Positions 1 to 11,659 of a stretch of DNA of 64,000 nt are shown here, in pieces (position 1 is the first letter of the stretch; each line of letters begins with the position of its first letter). The DNA is taken from contig OW804094.1 of the NCBI GenBank assembly GCA_942159475.1, forward strand, positions 10,995,386-11,059,385, given 5' to 3'. Below the pieces are notes generated by a model that saw only the letters and a program-made list of their open reading frames with translations, ran no database searches and was not told the origin of the DNA. Origin of the DNA: Sthenelais limicola (lineage: Eukaryota > Annelida > Polychaeta > Phyllodocida > Sigalionidae). Made by a program: the position numbers and the translations under genes.

Positions 1-660
1 AAAACTATGTAATAACGGAAATAAGATATGACTACAAAAGCAAAAATCAATAGATACAAACAAATCGAATTTTCTCGATTTCTATTATTCGAATCGACTA
101 AACACAGTTGAGTATATTCAACAGTTGGTAGTATTCCTCCAAACATGTCCACCAACACAATATTCATAGAAGTGTTCTCTTAATTACAGAATAAAAGACA
201 AAAACCACTCCCCCATACGTACTCTCTCACCCACTAACTTTCCGGACGGACTAAAAAAAATGAATTACTCAACTAATAACGGAGATACCGTAAGATACGT
301 CTACAAAAACAATAGTCATAGATTCAATATTCATAAAAGACAAGCACACTCCCCCATACGTACTCTCTCACCCACTTACCTTCCCGGCAGTTCTAACTGC
401 AACCTTTGGCCCAACCACGGCCGCCATCTTTGTTTCCACAAGTTATCCGGTATAGTACCACTGGGAAAAGTAACATTTGAAGCTCTCAGAATAGCCAAAC
501 AACGCCCCAAATCACAAAGCGAACTAAAGAGTCTTTGTTAGAAATCGTCGTCCATGTGATGGTAAATAGATTGAGTGAATTCGGTTTCTAGCAGCGGCTG
601 GAGCTTTTTTTTTTAAATAAAACGAAGAGACGCTAACAAAGTAGAGGAATCATGATCCAT
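1..660. repeat. Non-coding lead-in with a diverged direct repeat
   Basis: Two diverged copies of one segment lie here. The words ATAACGGA...GACTACAAAA near 12 and ATAACGGAGATACCG near 276 match, as do the two blocks containing CACTCCCCCATACGTACTC near 206 and 346. The offsets differ, so there has been a deletion between them. A 93-codon frame at 260-541 has no recognisable protein and runs through the repeat, so I do not call it a gene. Confidence 0.5.
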
Positions 661-679
661 GATCCCAAAATATTGAAAT

Positions 680-914
680 GGGTCAGATTTTCAGAAAATG
701 TACAATTGGCAGCTCTACATATTTAGTACATTCTGCTAAATTTGGCTGAACAAAGATGAATACCAGGTATATTTTGAGTATATTTGGTATCACATTGATT
801 TAAAGTATCAGTTCTGTTATGTTCAACTACATTTTGAAGCTCATTTTGTCTTAAATATGGGTTATTTGAGAGGATTGGTGAAGGCGAATTGTACATTTTC
901 TGAACATCTGACCC
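680..914 (+). mobile_element. MITE-A copy 1, complete
   Basis: Terminal inverted repeats GGGTCAGATTTTCAGAAAAT and its complement, about 30 bp each, with 4-bp flanking duplication AAAT at 676-679 and 915-918. The interior is the family standard: CTACA-ATTTAG, TCTGCTAAAT, GAGTATATTTGGTAT, GGTTATTTGAGAGGATTGG. It has no transposase and is a non-autonomous DNA element. Confidence 0.9.
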
Positions 915-1139
915 AAATGTTCCATTAGGTCCAGAACAAACAAGTTTACAGTGAGAACATATAAAATACAGACGAAACTTTTTAAAAATTCCATAAACGT
1001 ATATATATTGATGCCAACAATCTTAAAATAAAGCAAGAAGTTCACAAAGGATCCGAATTGACAATGTTCAACATTGCACCGGTGGCATGATCCCAGATCA
1101 ACATTAAAACGTTCCTGAAATGAGATTTCAGCATTTCAC

Positions 1140-2290
1140 AGACATTTCTGTATTTAATGTCACCGTCTCTCGCTATTTTAGCACAGGAAAACCGATCCAG
1201 AATCATAAAGAAATTTAACGAAAGAATAAGAAGCTGTGGCTTGGGTTTGGTAAGATTTACTTACATGGTGAGGTGTGTGTGAGAGGGAGGGCAGTGTCTT
1301 GGAGCGCCACAATGGTGGTGGTGGTGGTGGTGGTGGTGGTGGTGGTGTAGGCTGGAGACAACTGGTCTGAGGCGGGAGTAATCTCTAGCCCTTATACAAG
1401 AGGGACTGTTCATTTTGTTGTTGTTGGGAGGGGAGGCCGAGGGGTGGGTGGGGGCATCTAATGATCTTTTTTGCACACTCAGAACTACAATGATGTGCTG
1501 GTGGAGGGGGGGGGGGGTCATGAATTTTGCAAACACAACCAACGCGGGGAGAGCAAGAAATTTAGCACAAGACTTTAAGGGGGGGGAGGGGGGTCATACA
1601 ATTTTGCATAAGAATTTTTCGCAATGTCTTCCCCGCCCCCAGTGGTTATTTATAAACAGTCCCTTAGCACCTCCAACATGCCAACCAACAACCGCCTACG
1701 GTCCTATACTATCTACAGCTCATTCCATATAACCTGGTAAGAGCCATACTATTTGTGTATAAGACATAGGACCGGGAGAAGAAGAAAGCCTTATGCACTT
1801 GTCATTAGCAACCCCCCACCCCCACGGGTATGGTAGGGAGATGTCAGTGTCAGAGAAAATAGGCGGGGATTTCCCTTAATTTACCTACCGAATTATCAGG
1901 AGGTGGCCCACGGTGGGGGAATGTCCCTCAAAGTTAAGAATTTTTATTTGCACGGAGATTTACACAAATTTCTTGCCCAGAGGGGGGGGGGGGATCGGGG
2001 ATTTCATCATATTTCCCCAAATGCCCAGGATATTCCCCCATACCCCCAAGTGTGGGGTGCAATTGACAAGGAGGAGGGAGGGAAGGAGGGATAGGCTCCT
2101 TCATGCAGGAAGTTCTGGATGAAGAAATTAGTAAATTGAGAAAATGTGTAAATCTAGCGAGGTGGAACGTTGGGAGTGATGATAAATTGGATAATACACA
2201 GCAGGATAACAATCATGCAAATGATTTCTAAACTTCGATGCAAAATATTAAATAGGTAGGATGAAATTAAATTAAATAATATCGAAGGAG
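1140..2290. repeat. G-rich repetitive non-coding region
   Basis: Contains a (GGT)n microsatellite at about 1313-1347 and G-runs at 1506-1517, 1579-1592 and 1981-1993. A block at about 1405-1665 is bounded by GGGACTGTT and AACAGTCCC and recurs in related form at 35540-35840 (shared words AGAACTACAATGATGTG and CAAGACTTTA). The short frames here are low-complexity (His, Pro or Gly runs) and are not credible genes. Confidence 0.6.
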
Positions 2291-2312
2291 GACAGGGACT
2301 AGTTGGTTGGTT

Positions 2313-2372
2313 GCGGTTTGTGTTTATTGGGGTCCAACGTTTCGGCCAACATGAGGCCTTTATCAAGGAGGA
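2313..2372 (-). ncRNA. Hammerhead-ribozyme-like motif, degenerate
   Basis: On the minus strand the sequence reads TTGATAA, then GGCC-TCATGTT-GGCC (a perfect 4-bp stem II), then GAAACGTTGGACC and AATAAACAC. The hammerhead core is CUGANGA - stem II - GAAA, so this copy keeps the GAAAC side but has two changes in the CUGANGA box. Type I hammerheads of this form are known from Penelope-like retroelements. Probably a dead element end. Confidence 0.4.
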
Positions 2373-2383
2373 TTAAATAATAT

Positions 2384-2621
2384 GGGTCAAATTTTCTGAA
2401 AATGTACAATTCGCCTTTATTAATCCTCTCAAATAACCCAAATTTAAGACAGAAATGAGCTTCAAAATACAGTTTAACATAGCAGAACTGATACTATAAA
2501 TCAATTCGACACTGAATATACTCAGATATATACCTGGTATTCGTAATTTTTTCAGCCTAATTTAGCAGAATTTCCTAAATGTGTAGAGCTGGCAATTGTA
2601 CATTTTGGAAAAATCTGACCC
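2384..2621 (-). mobile_element. MITE-A copy 2, complete
   Basis: GGGTCAAATTTTCTGAAAAT...TCTGACCC ends, reverse orientation of the family. Here the flanking duplication is 8 bp, AATAATAT, at 2376-2383 and 2622-2629, longer than the usual 4 bp. Confidence 0.85.
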
Positions 2622-3114
2622 AATAATATGAACTTAAGAATGAAGAAGTTTCCTGGCCATGGTTTGAGAGTGAGATAACTGGCGAGAGAATGAAGATAAG
2701 AGGGAAGCTAGGCAGACTCAAGGGTACTTGGAAGGCATAAATATATAGAAAGATATCTCAGTGGTTAAAGTCCATAATGCGGGGCACAAACGACCTATCC
2801 AAGTCCTAGAATAACTAAATTAGCATATTAGATCTTCAGCCTTCTACCTGCCACCTAAAGGCATAATCAGTTGAGTCTGATCATAAGGTTATAAGTCATA
2901 TGAAGATGTTAAACCCATTCGTTATGGAGAAGTTGAATAAAAGTCTATTCGGCAGAGTGACATCGATTTGTAACATGATTCCCCCTAATATCAGGTCGTA
3001 TGAGGACGGTATATAATTTTCTCTCAGAACAAAAATGTTTTAATTAAATTTTTGGATGAGAGTGGGGAGATACGGAAACTTCGAAAACCCCATGTATTGG
3101 AAATATAAATATAT

Positions 3115-3337
3115 GGGTCAGATTTTCAGAAAATACAATTCCCCTTCACCAATCCTCCCAAATATCCCAAATTTCTGACGAAAATAAAGTTCAAAATACA
3201 GTTCAACCTAACCAAACAGATAGCTAGAATCAATGCAATGCTGAATATACTCGAATGTACATAGTATTGACCAAATTGCAGCCAAATTTACTAAATGTGT
3301 AGATCTGCCCATTGTACATGTTCTAAAAATCTGACCC
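3115..3337 (-). mobile_element. MITE-A copy 3, absent from unit 2
   Basis: Complete element with ATAT on both sides (3111-3114, 3338-3341). The homologous place in unit 2, near 12270, reads GGAAATATAATGAGC with no insert. This is a filled-site/empty-site pair. Confidence 0.92.
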
Positions 3338-5230
3338 ATATTATAATGAGCTAATAACGGGGTTGCAGTTTTCTTCTGTGGATTTAGTAGTGATTAATGA
3401 TTGTTCTTGTACTTTTTGTTTTGTTTGGGGTTGTACCGTACGACACTGAACTGGGTCTGTCTTGATACTTAAATTGTAACGACAGTGTTAAGTTTTAACC
3501 TATGTATCAATGTTTTCATTTTTGGTACCTTTACATCTAGAATTTCAGTACACAGTGTGCAACATAACCCAGAGACCGACGCCCAGGTCTCCATTGAATT
3601 TATTTGTGTCGGTATCTGATATTGATATTAGGCTGAGTCCGACTGTCCCCAAACAAATGATAAAATTATCTTGTCTAAATTTTCTTATTCTGAGCTATTT
3701 TTTTAACCACTCTTAACTCTGAAATTTCTCATCAAAAACTCTGATTCAACTGCAGCTGCTGTTTCACATTTTTTGCTGTCCTAGCTTATGCGTTATGTGG
3801 TCTCATTGGTCATTGCATCAGATTCTGACTAATCAGAGCAGTTTCTATATTTATATTGAATAATGGCATAACTGTCGTTGAGTGTATCTCATGTATTACA
3901 AAAACAGTACCTCTGCAACAATAGAGGTAGAGGTAATAGTCTACCTGGCCTTGTCTTAGAGAATCTTATTTTCTGCATGTTATTTACCATATTAATACCC
4001 CCCCTTTTTCGGTCTCTGTAAAATCATGTCAGTCTCCACTGTTACAATTTGACAGAGACCAACAGTCTCTGGTCTCCCAATTCACTATGTTGCACACTGA
4101 TCTATACTTTGGCCCAAAATCAAAATTATCATTTTTCATTCCGAAAGAGTGGCTTTAAAAGTTGATGAATTTTGGAAATGGTTACTTTAGGATGGTTTCT
4201 GTGGCAACCAAACGACCTGGTTTTCGATTGTTATGGTGACTTCAATAGCTCGCAGCTATTTTAATTAATTAATAGGCCTAGTAATAAAAAAATTGCTGTC
4301 TATTTATTTTGAGGGTAGCAGGAGGTGGTGAGTCAGATGGTTAATATTTGCTGTAGTCCTTTCTCTCCCCCCCCCCCCCCCGGAGGTGGAGAAGTGGGGA
4401 AAGGAGGGAGGATATGCCTATTACTAGTATTAGTATTAATAATGTCCCCAATATTGACAGTGTGTGAACGCTTGTAGTTGTATCCGCTTGTAATTGGGTA
4501 TTTTACTACCAACCATGGTCCCGCAGTGGAGCTAATCAACGGAAGAGACGAGCATTCAAACAAAATTATTAACAAGTCAAGTGTTTATAAATTATATCTA
4601 CAACAGTATATTACTATTAGGCCAGCAAAAGAAAATGGAAAGATCATTTCGTGAAGAATTAAGCCTATTGGGATTTAACGCGATTTTGAATCGTGCATCT
4701 ATAATATAGTCTATAAGTCAAACACCCCATGTAACGGCCTGGGCCCCCGGCTTGGGCCTATAAGACCAGAGCTGGGCCTCGCCGTCTAATCGCGCGAGGC
4801 CTGTAAGGCCAGGGGCCGATAGGTCTGGAGGCCACTATCACGGTCAACAAACAGCGTGGTTGTTTCATACATTCCGGTATTATCGCCCATGCAACATGGA
4901 GGGTAGCGTCAATTTAACATGCTAACACACCTGAATCTACAATAATTAATGAACTAACAAACCTTCTCTACGCGTATCCTTGATGATCGGGACTGTTCTT
5001 TAAAGTATAGACTAAATATTAGTAACTTCTTGTAACTTTTTCCTTCTCAGCGCGTGCAGCATGCCCCGTGCTTCAACTAACTGCAGATGGCGCCACAGTC
5101 CAGACGACCAATCAGAAATCGTAGCGGAAAGGAATAAAGTAACCGCGTTTGAATAGAAAAACAGCATATATATTAATAATCAAGTTGTCTCAGAAATTAC
5201 AAAAATGGTAGTTATTATTGAGGTTGTCGA
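3338..5230. other. Non-coding upstream region of copy 1
   Basis: No gene seen. Homology with unit 2 is patchy from 3345 to 4105 and then resumes (ATCAAAATTATCATTT near 4118, matched near 13793). A GC-richer patch at 4733-4850 has repeated GGCCTATAAG-type words. A C-run lies at 4370-4381. From about 4830 to the promoter the two units align closely. Confidence 0.6.
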
Positions 5231-5250
5231 AATCTATTTAAAAAATTTAA

Positions 5251-5345
5251 AAGGCAGCTTCCAGTGCATTGTGGGTCTTAATGCCCGCCCCCTCATTAGC
5301 ATAAGTCATGATGGCCGAAGTTTGGGATGTGTTGACAGTAACATA
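5251..5345 (+). promoter_or_regulatory. TATA-less promoter-like block of copy 1
   Basis: Just upstream of the first coding exon: AGTGCATTGTGGGTCTTAA (like a ZNF143/Staf site half), GCCCGCCCC (GC box), and CATGATGGCCGAAG (YY1-like). No TATA box. The block is the same in unit 2 at 14435-14530. The motif names come from vertebrate promoter knowledge; the promoter role is inference from position and composition. Confidence 0.45.
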
Positions 5346-5467
5346 GGAAGAAGAAGCTCACAGATTTCTTAATGGTGCCAAGTCCGGGTGCCAATAAGAA
5401 ATCCCAGTCAGCTCTAGGACCACATTGGTTTGTTGCTTGATTTTTGTTCTTCCTTTTTGAGTGCAAA

Positions 5468-5623
5468 ATGCTTAATCAAAACAAGATTGTTTCGGCCACC
5501 GTCGCCGCCCATGGCTTGTTAAATGCTACGTTTCGAATGTGTTTGGTCTCAGAATCAGTGACGGAGAGTAAGAAGAATATGGTTGGAGGATCAAAACAAT
5601 GGGGGTCAACAAATTCGGCATAA
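5468..5623 (+). CDS. Upstream ORF overlapping the main start (copy 1)
   Basis: ATG-to-TAA frame of 51 codons in a different frame from the main ORF. Its stop (5621-5623) lies 22 bases inside the main coding sequence. Start context is AAAATGC. Unit 2 keeps the same frame and length, with one amino-acid change (Leu to Phe, TTG to TTC). An overlapping uORF normally lowers translation of the downstream frame, so this may be a translational brake. It could also be chance conservation from the recent duplication. Confidence 0.45.
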   Translation: MLNQNKIVSATVAAHGLLNATFRMCLVSESVTESKKNMVGGSKQWGSTNSA

Positions 5624-7373
5624 GAAGGTTGCTGCCGGAGATGAACAACGGTACCCATTATACTGATTCGTCAGTTGTGGAAAGGAGAGCCCCAGAAACT
5701 GCAGTTGAAGCACCATCCAAACTAACTTCTCTCCACATCTTTGACAAGGAGGAGGGGACAGTCACTGACGACGATCATTTATTGGGGACCCAACATCAAC
5801 AACAACAACACTCAGAGAGGAACAAGATGAAATGGAAACTAGGACAAGATGAATTAACACGGACGGTGGTGGATGTGTCCTCTACATCTACCTCGACTCC
5901 AGGTTTCCCATCTGATCCCCAGGACAGTGGAACTACTCTCACAAATTTTCTTGTGAGGAGTGACTTGAGCCATGAGTTGTCCATGAGCCTACCCAATCTC
6001 ACAGGGGCCCTGGATGCAGAGATTCTTAACAAGGTGAACGAGAGGAACGTTAGGAGTAGCCTCTCTAATATATTTGATGGAAAAGTTGATGATCTCCATA
6101 GGAAAAAGTCACTGAATGAGTTGACAAACTGTATCAAAACATTAAGTATGGAGGACTGCAATATGCACTGTGGAGGATCTGATAGTGAGTGTAGTCATGG
6201 GGGTAAAAAGGAAGGGATTTGCTTGCTCCCTTCTTCTAAGTTACACCCAGAGGAGATACAAATTGAAATGAACGGAGGGAATAACAGACTTTCTGCTGTG
6301 TTGGAGAATATTCCTCTTTTGTACATACCACACACGAAGCAGCTAGTTAGCATTGCACCTCAGGGTTCATCACCAACCACAGAAACTAATGCTAACTCTT
6401 CATCAACATGTGTCAAATCTCTACCCTCTTCCCCAACGATAAACAACAGCAAAACAGCAACAACAACTTCCCCCTCCTCCTGCTCCTCCCCCAGCGATCC
6501 ATCCAGGACTCTCTACAATTCCTCCTCAGCGATGCAGAGAAATTCTCATGGAGACTCAGCGACTTCTGCAAAATTAGTTGAAAATGGAGTGAAAGGTCCT
6601 TCCTCATCCCCAGTCCACGCTGTTCCGTCTACCCATCAGTTAAACAACAACAACAGCACTAACAGTCCCAGTGTGCCACCACCACCACAACAACAACAAC
6701 AACCAAACTCTCCTCCTAATGTCAACCCCTGTCATGACCCCACCTTTGTTGAGGACTCTCAGAATCTTTTACCAAGCTCAGAGCCAGACGGATCCTTTGC
6801 TCTAAGCCAAGATTCAGATGCCTCCAGTTCGTGCAGAAGTGAACATACAGTAATCCATCAAGACGATGATGAAGTAGGGGATGAAATAGACATTACTGAT
6901 TCTCTCCCCCCATCCTCTAGCAATAGCAGTAGTAGTAGTATTGGTAAACCCCCTTCTGCTGCTACCTCTCTACTGGGCCCTGACTCAACTAATAATAAAC
7001 CCGAGGATTTTGATGAAATGAACCTGGATGGTTTGAGTAAAGAAAGCTCTGGTAAGTCCAGCCCACGTAATACTCTGGAAAGGAGCAATACTATGGGATC
7101 TTTATCAAAGGCTGATGCCTCCTCCTTCTCCTCTATCTCTAGTATCAGCACAGCCACAGATTTCTCAGCCTCTGCTGCCTCATGCAGCGATGATTACCTG
7201 GATTTAAGGGTAGGGGCCGACGTGGATGAGTCCGGATTTATGGAAGTTAATCTTCACTCTAGGAATACGTTTGAACGCTCCAAGAACAGTTCCCAAGACA
7301 GTGGTATCGATGAGAAGCAATGTCCTGGAGGTGCCAAAGCCAAGAGAAGGGGCATCTCTAGCTTCTTTGCAAG
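5599..7373 (+). CDS. Large first coding exon, TBC1D12/14-like N-terminal region (copy 1)
   Basis: Open frame of 591 complete codons plus two bases. An in-frame TAA at 5569 is followed by the first ATG at 5599, with A at -3 and G at +4. The protein is Ser/Asn/Thr-rich and probably disordered, with Gln runs near residues 70 and 375 and SLPNLTG near residue 130. A Ser-rich tract then leads to SDDYLDL (530-536), SQDSGID, and basic KAKRRG before ISSFFAR at the end. The frame closes at 7375-7377 only because the intron begins: AAG|GTAAAA is a good donor at 7374. SDDYLDL followed by an SSFFAR-type end matches my memory of the region before the TBC domain in vertebrate TBC1D12/TBC1D14, Rab GTPase regulators of recycling endosomes and autophagy. 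No TBC domain is in the window, so the family call is tentative. That this is a real exon is much surer. Confidence 0.8.
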
Positions 7374-8819
7374 GTAAAATGTCAATTCTTATTTCTAATG
7401 ATAATTATGATTGATATTGTTATCATTCATGTTTATTTCCATCACTTCAGATCATCATCTATATGATTATTCTCTTTAATATCAATGCAAATTTGATATC
7501 TATATAGACATAATACCAAGTCATGTTATTGTTTGTTTTATTGTTTTTTATTGTTTTTTTTTCATGCTATTGTTTGTGTCTTATTATGTTATCATAACAC
7601 CATACTTATTATCATTATTATCAATACCATTTACAGCAATGCAGGTTAGTTTCTTAGCTAAGAGATCCATTAGAAGTAATGGTTCAACTTATAAGATAGG
7701 AAAAGACTTATCATAATTACTATCATCACCAGTTGAAGCCACCCATTATCCCGTCAACCAAGACTAAGGAGATGGATATTTTTTATTTTTTTTTTATTCA
7801 ACATTTTTATACAGCAAGACATGTCTATTTGTCAGGACCAAAGCTCACAGCATCTTTAATGATATTCTGCCTGGCGCTGCAGTTAACCATGCAGTTTGCC
7901 TGCACCTCTCCCCCCCCCCCCCCCCCCATCTAATATTTGAAAGGTCTGATAATTTTCCTAGCAATTATGTATCCCCTGTACAGTCAGGTTCAGAAGGCAG
8001 TTTTGGACCCCTAAGTTTTAGGGGTCATTAACACTTTTAGCCTTAGTCTTAGCCTTGTGGTTAAGCTTATCGCTGGATGTGGAATCGAGGAATCTGGCCG
8101 TCTGGACTGACTGTGTAGCCTTGTCTTGTTATATGATTAAAATAATCAAATTTAAATTATGAAAATATACAATTTGTTTAGAAATAAGTCATTACAAAGT
8201 CAAGAACCTCACCATAGCTAGTATGAAGTTAATGTGTGAAAATTCACTCTACCTTCAAGAAGAAATGGGAAGAAATCTAACCAGATGACTGGCGTATCTG
8301 AACTAATTGCACCGATGTGTATTAAGATGGGGACTGGCCTTTGACCAATCAATCATTTTTGATATGTGCCATAATGAGATATAGATCTATAAACGATTGA
8401 CACTGGTTCTTTTTGGATGCACATATATAAAAGGTAACTTGGATTTTGATTTTTAAAGTTGAAATCTAAAATGAAAATCTCTAAACACGATGCCTAGAAT
8501 AAAATGGAGAACATGTATTCAAATATAAATATATCAAATATCTTGATGATGTAACAATCCTAATATTTTTATTATCACTGTTTCATCTCAGCATTAATAC
8601 GGTGATTTCCCGGGTTACTTCTTTAAAAAATATATAAATCTCAATTCTAAACTTCTCTGATGGCCCCGAACAGAATGACATAAATGTTTGAAACTTGTTT
8701 GACCTATGCACACATTTGACACAGGCTATTATGTGAGTGACAGGGTCAGCTCCTTAAATCATTCATTTATTTTATTCATGTGTCAGTGTGGCCAGTTTAT
8801 GCACGTTACTAGTCACGTC
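7374..8819 (+). other. Intron start after copy 1 exon
   Basis: Begins at the GTAAAA donor. AT-rich, with CAATACCATTTACAG followed by CAATGCAG and GTTAGT at 7637-7645, which could be an 8-base microexon; the same is seen in unit 2. A C-run lies at 7912-7927. The segment at 7985-8090 (CACTTTTAGCCTTAGTC, GGTTAAGCTTATCGCTGG) recurs inverted at 59071-59150, so it is an old repeat. No other coding signal. Confidence 0.6.
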
Positions 8820-9028
8820 CAGTCTAGGCTCAAAGCTGAGAGAGTCCCTTCAAATGGAGGGAAAGCCTGAGCTCTCGCTCGAAACGTCAAAGTGTTATTA
8901 TAATTCCATTCGGACCGCAAAATATCATTATAATCCCATTAGAACGCCTAGTCCTAGGCTAGGAAACCGATTAGCGAAGTAGGCGTCCAATCACTAACAT
9001 CATTCTTTTCTGATCTGAGCGTTTGGAT
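8820..9028 (+). mobile_element. MITE-B copy, right end lost (unit 1)
   Basis: Starts CAGTCTAGGCTCAAAGC and keeps the family interior (CGTCAAAGTG, CCATTAGAACGCC, ACCGATTAGCGAAGTAGGCG), but ends at GTTTGGATCC without the closing CCTAGACTG. The same copy is at 17900-18108, so it predates the split of the two units. Confidence 0.85.
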
Positions 9029-9377
9029 CCGAATACCATACTTATAATAATACTAGTTTTAATCAAGTCCTTATCCCGGATCTTAGCAGCACAATTAGCC
9101 AATGTTTCTGTGATATCCGGAATCCTCTGAGATATGAGCGCCAATGTTCATTACCTATTAGGCTTCATTACAGTATTTTCATTTTCGCCTGAATCGGGAC
9201 GAAAAGGGACTGTTTATTGCAAACACAATCCTTGAAACTCAACCTTCTTATTATCAGGACAATCTCGATCTCGACATCGCCGCTAACATTGCACGGAGTG
9301 ACATTGAACATTTGTGACCCCAAGTTCACCACTATCTGGGATTATTGTAATTATTATTATTATCGAACTCTGTGAAG

Positions 9378-9580
9378 CAGTCTAGGCCCAAACTTAAGAG
9401 AGTCCCTTGAAACGAAGGGAAAGCCTCTCGCCTCAAACCGCAAAGTGCCATTATGATTCCATTAATACCACACAATGTCATTATATTCCAATAAAAAAGC
9501 CGTGTATTAGGCAAGGAACCGATTAGCGAAGTAGGCTGACATTTAATTCTGATCTGATCTGAGTGTTTGGACCTAGAGTG
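9378..9580 (+). mobile_element. MITE-B copy, complete (unit 1 position)
   Basis: CAGTCTAGGCCCAAAC...GTTTGGACCTAGAGTG with exact 4-bp duplication GAAG at 9374-9377 and 9581-9584. Its near twin in unit 2 (18435-18637) sits about 35 bp away on the aligned flanks and has a different duplication, GATT. The two share private variants such as CCATTAATACCACACAATG. Confidence 0.93.
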
Positions 9581-9584
9581 GAAG

Positions 9585-10480
9585 TGTGGTTGACTACATA
9601 ATTCCCATACATAATAATCCCAGATTCCTATAATTATACTAGAAACTTTTTAGCCTTAATTATTGTAGCTTAAGCTAACCAGTCATTATAAGCGAAGTCC
9701 TATTATTGTTAACTAAGAGATCTCTATATGGTCTGATATTTGCAGGGTTTAGCGCATTTAGGCATATGAATCTACGTACAAAATTTCAGGACAGTGCATT
9801 CAATATATCCATGCATTCATAAGGTGATCGTATAGGGTTAATTTTGCTACTTTACTAGTAAATGTCCAACAAGAAATATTCCAAACGTTTTTTGTTTTTT
9901 TTTGTTTTTTCAAAAATAAAAAATATCAAACTTTAAATATAGAAATCTACATTATCTATGTCCTACTGTTTACTATCATTAGAATCGGCCTGATCTCATC
10001 TGTTCAAATATAATGATATCTCAAAATCCAATTTTCGCGACTTATGACTCATTATCCTGAAACACATCACATATTAGTATCAAATACTCTCCAAAGTATC
10101 TGGATTCAAACCGTTATAAATATATAATCCCCCATAAACCGTGCTTGGCTGGACGTTAATGTGTAAGGCAGCAAGGGAGCAGACAAAATAAGTGCTTCTG
10201 CCTCCTCTGATTTCTGCCTTCTTCAAAATCAATTGGTTGGCCTTGATTTGAGTTGAGGTTGGGTTACTTCTTGCACTGGAGGACTGAGTGAATTATTCAT
10301 GTTACATGGCCTTGATTTGAGTTGAGGTTGGGTTACTTCTTGCACTGGAGGACTGAGTGAATTATTCATGTTACATGTTTCCTATCAAGGCTCGCCTCAG
10401 ACTGCCACTAAACAGTTGTATAACTCTAACTATTGTGGTTCTACTGGAAGTGGTGGTAGTGGTGGCAGGAACGGCCATGT
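9585..10480. other. Non-coding, conserved between units
   Basis: AT-rich and alignable with 18642-19503. A 70-bp stretch (GGCCTTGATTTGAGTTGAGG...TTCATGTTACATG) is present twice in tandem at about 10231-10376 but once in unit 2, a recent slippage or duplication. No gene seen. Confidence 0.6.
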
Positions 10481-10715
10481 GGGTCAGATTTTCAGAAAAT
10501 GTTCAATTGGCAGCTTTACACGTTTAGGAAAATTTGCTAAATTAGGCTGATAAATGATGAGTAGCGGGTATATCTGGATATATCTGGTATCGTGTTGATT
10601 TAAAGTATCTGTTTTGCTATGTTAAACTATGTTTTGAAGTTGATTTTAGTCTTAAATGTGGGTTATTTGAGAGGATTGGTAAAGGTGAATTGTACATTTT
10701 TTAAAAATCTGACCC
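10481..10715 (+). mobile_element. MITE-A copy 4 (unit 1; shared with unit 2)
   Basis: Complete element in both units (19504-19724 in unit 2), so it was inserted before they diverged. Flank ATAT on the right. A short MITE-B terminal fragment (CAGTCTAGGTACAAAGCC) follows at 10721. Confidence 0.9.
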
Positions 10716-10993
10716 ATATGCAGTCTAGGTACAAAGCCTCTCAGATCAGATAAGAATGGTAATTATTATAAGATTTTTTATTTCATAATAATACGGTGCG
10801 ACGTCCCAGCCCTCTGGCACTACATGGTTTCGCTAATACATCCAATGAAAATAATGTTATATTAAAAAAAGGTGTTTTTTAGAAGGGATATAACATATGA
10901 TGTTGGGGTCATAAAGTATGGCCCATGATTGCCTCTGAAATCAATGTTGAATTCATCAAAAAAAATATTTTTATTTCAATACTTGTCATACAT

Positions 10994-11228
10994 GGGTCCG
11001 ATTTTCAGAAAATGTACATTTGGCAGCTCTACACATTTTGGAAATTCTGCTAAATTCTGCTGAAAAATGGTAAATACAGAGTATATCTGAGTATATTTGG
11101 TATCGCATTTATTTAAAGTATCAGTTCTGTTATGTTAAACTGTATTGTCAAGCTAATTTTTGTCTTAAATTTGGGTTATTTGAGACGATTGGTGAAGGTG
11201 AATTGTACATTTTCTGAAAATCTGACCC
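10994..11228 (+). mobile_element. MITE-A copy 5, absent from unit 2
   Basis: GGGTCCGATTTTCAGAAAAT...TCTGACCC with ACAT on both sides (10990-10993, 11229-11232). Unit 2 near 20001 reads CTTGTCATACATGATGATATC with no insert. It carries an open frame of about 35 residues (NLGYLRRLVKVNCTF) that recurs in other copies. Confidence 0.92.
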
Positions 11229-11300
11229 ACATACATGTATATGATATCAGTGTTTCAATTTCATACATACAATGTCATATCAAAACAGGGTGCAACTTCC

Positions 11301-11500
11301 NNNNNNNNNNNNNNNNNNNNNNNNNNNNNNNNNNNNNNNNNNNNNNNNNNNNNNNNNNNNNNNNNNNNNNNNNNNNNNNNNNNNNNNNNNNNNNNNNNNN
11401 NNNNNNNNNNNNNNNNNNNNNNNNNNNNNNNNNNNNNNNNNNNNNNNNNNNNNNNNNNNNNNNNNNNNNNNNNNNNNNNNNNNNNNNNNNNNNNNNNNNN
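11301..11500. other. Assembly gap, exactly 200 N
   Basis: Two hundred unresolved bases. It lies exactly where unit 1 ends and unit 2 begins. The round length suggests a placeholder rather than a measured gap. Any reading frame spanning it is meaningless. Confidence 0.99.
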
Positions 11501-11659
11501 ACAACGCCTATCCACGTCCTAGAATAACTAAACTTAATTAGCATATTCGATTTTCAGCATCTAAATATCTTTGATTTGACAATACCTTCTTCCTGTCACC
11601 TAAAGGCCTAATCAGTCGAGTCTGAACATATGAGGACGTTAAACCCATTCGTTAACCTT

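Larger units (their letters stand above)
2786..11300 (+). repeat. Unit 1 of an 8.5-kb head-to-tail duplication
   Basis: Matches 11501-20065 over its whole length in the same order and orientation: CCTATCC-CGTCCTAGAATAAC at the start, then the promoter, the coding exon, the post-exon intron, two MITE-B copies and a shared MITE-A. Coding exons are nearly identical, and flanks differ by scattered substitutions and indels. Private to unit 1: MITE-A insertions at 3115 and 10994, and about 0.7 kb at 3420-4105. Its far end runs into the N gap. Confidence 0.93.

Noticed and set aside
1261..1542. 93-codon frame with a His run
   Set aside because: Minus-strand reading of a (GGT)n microsatellite.
5476..5658. 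Minus-strand 60-codon frame before each large exon
   Set aside because: Shadow of the uORF and the exon start; identical in both units only because the DNA is.
7226..7414. 62-codon frame inside the large exon
   Set aside because: Alternative frame of the exon crossing the splice donor.
11132..11544. Frames spanning the N gap
   Set aside because: The protein is mostly unknown bases, so nothing is supported.
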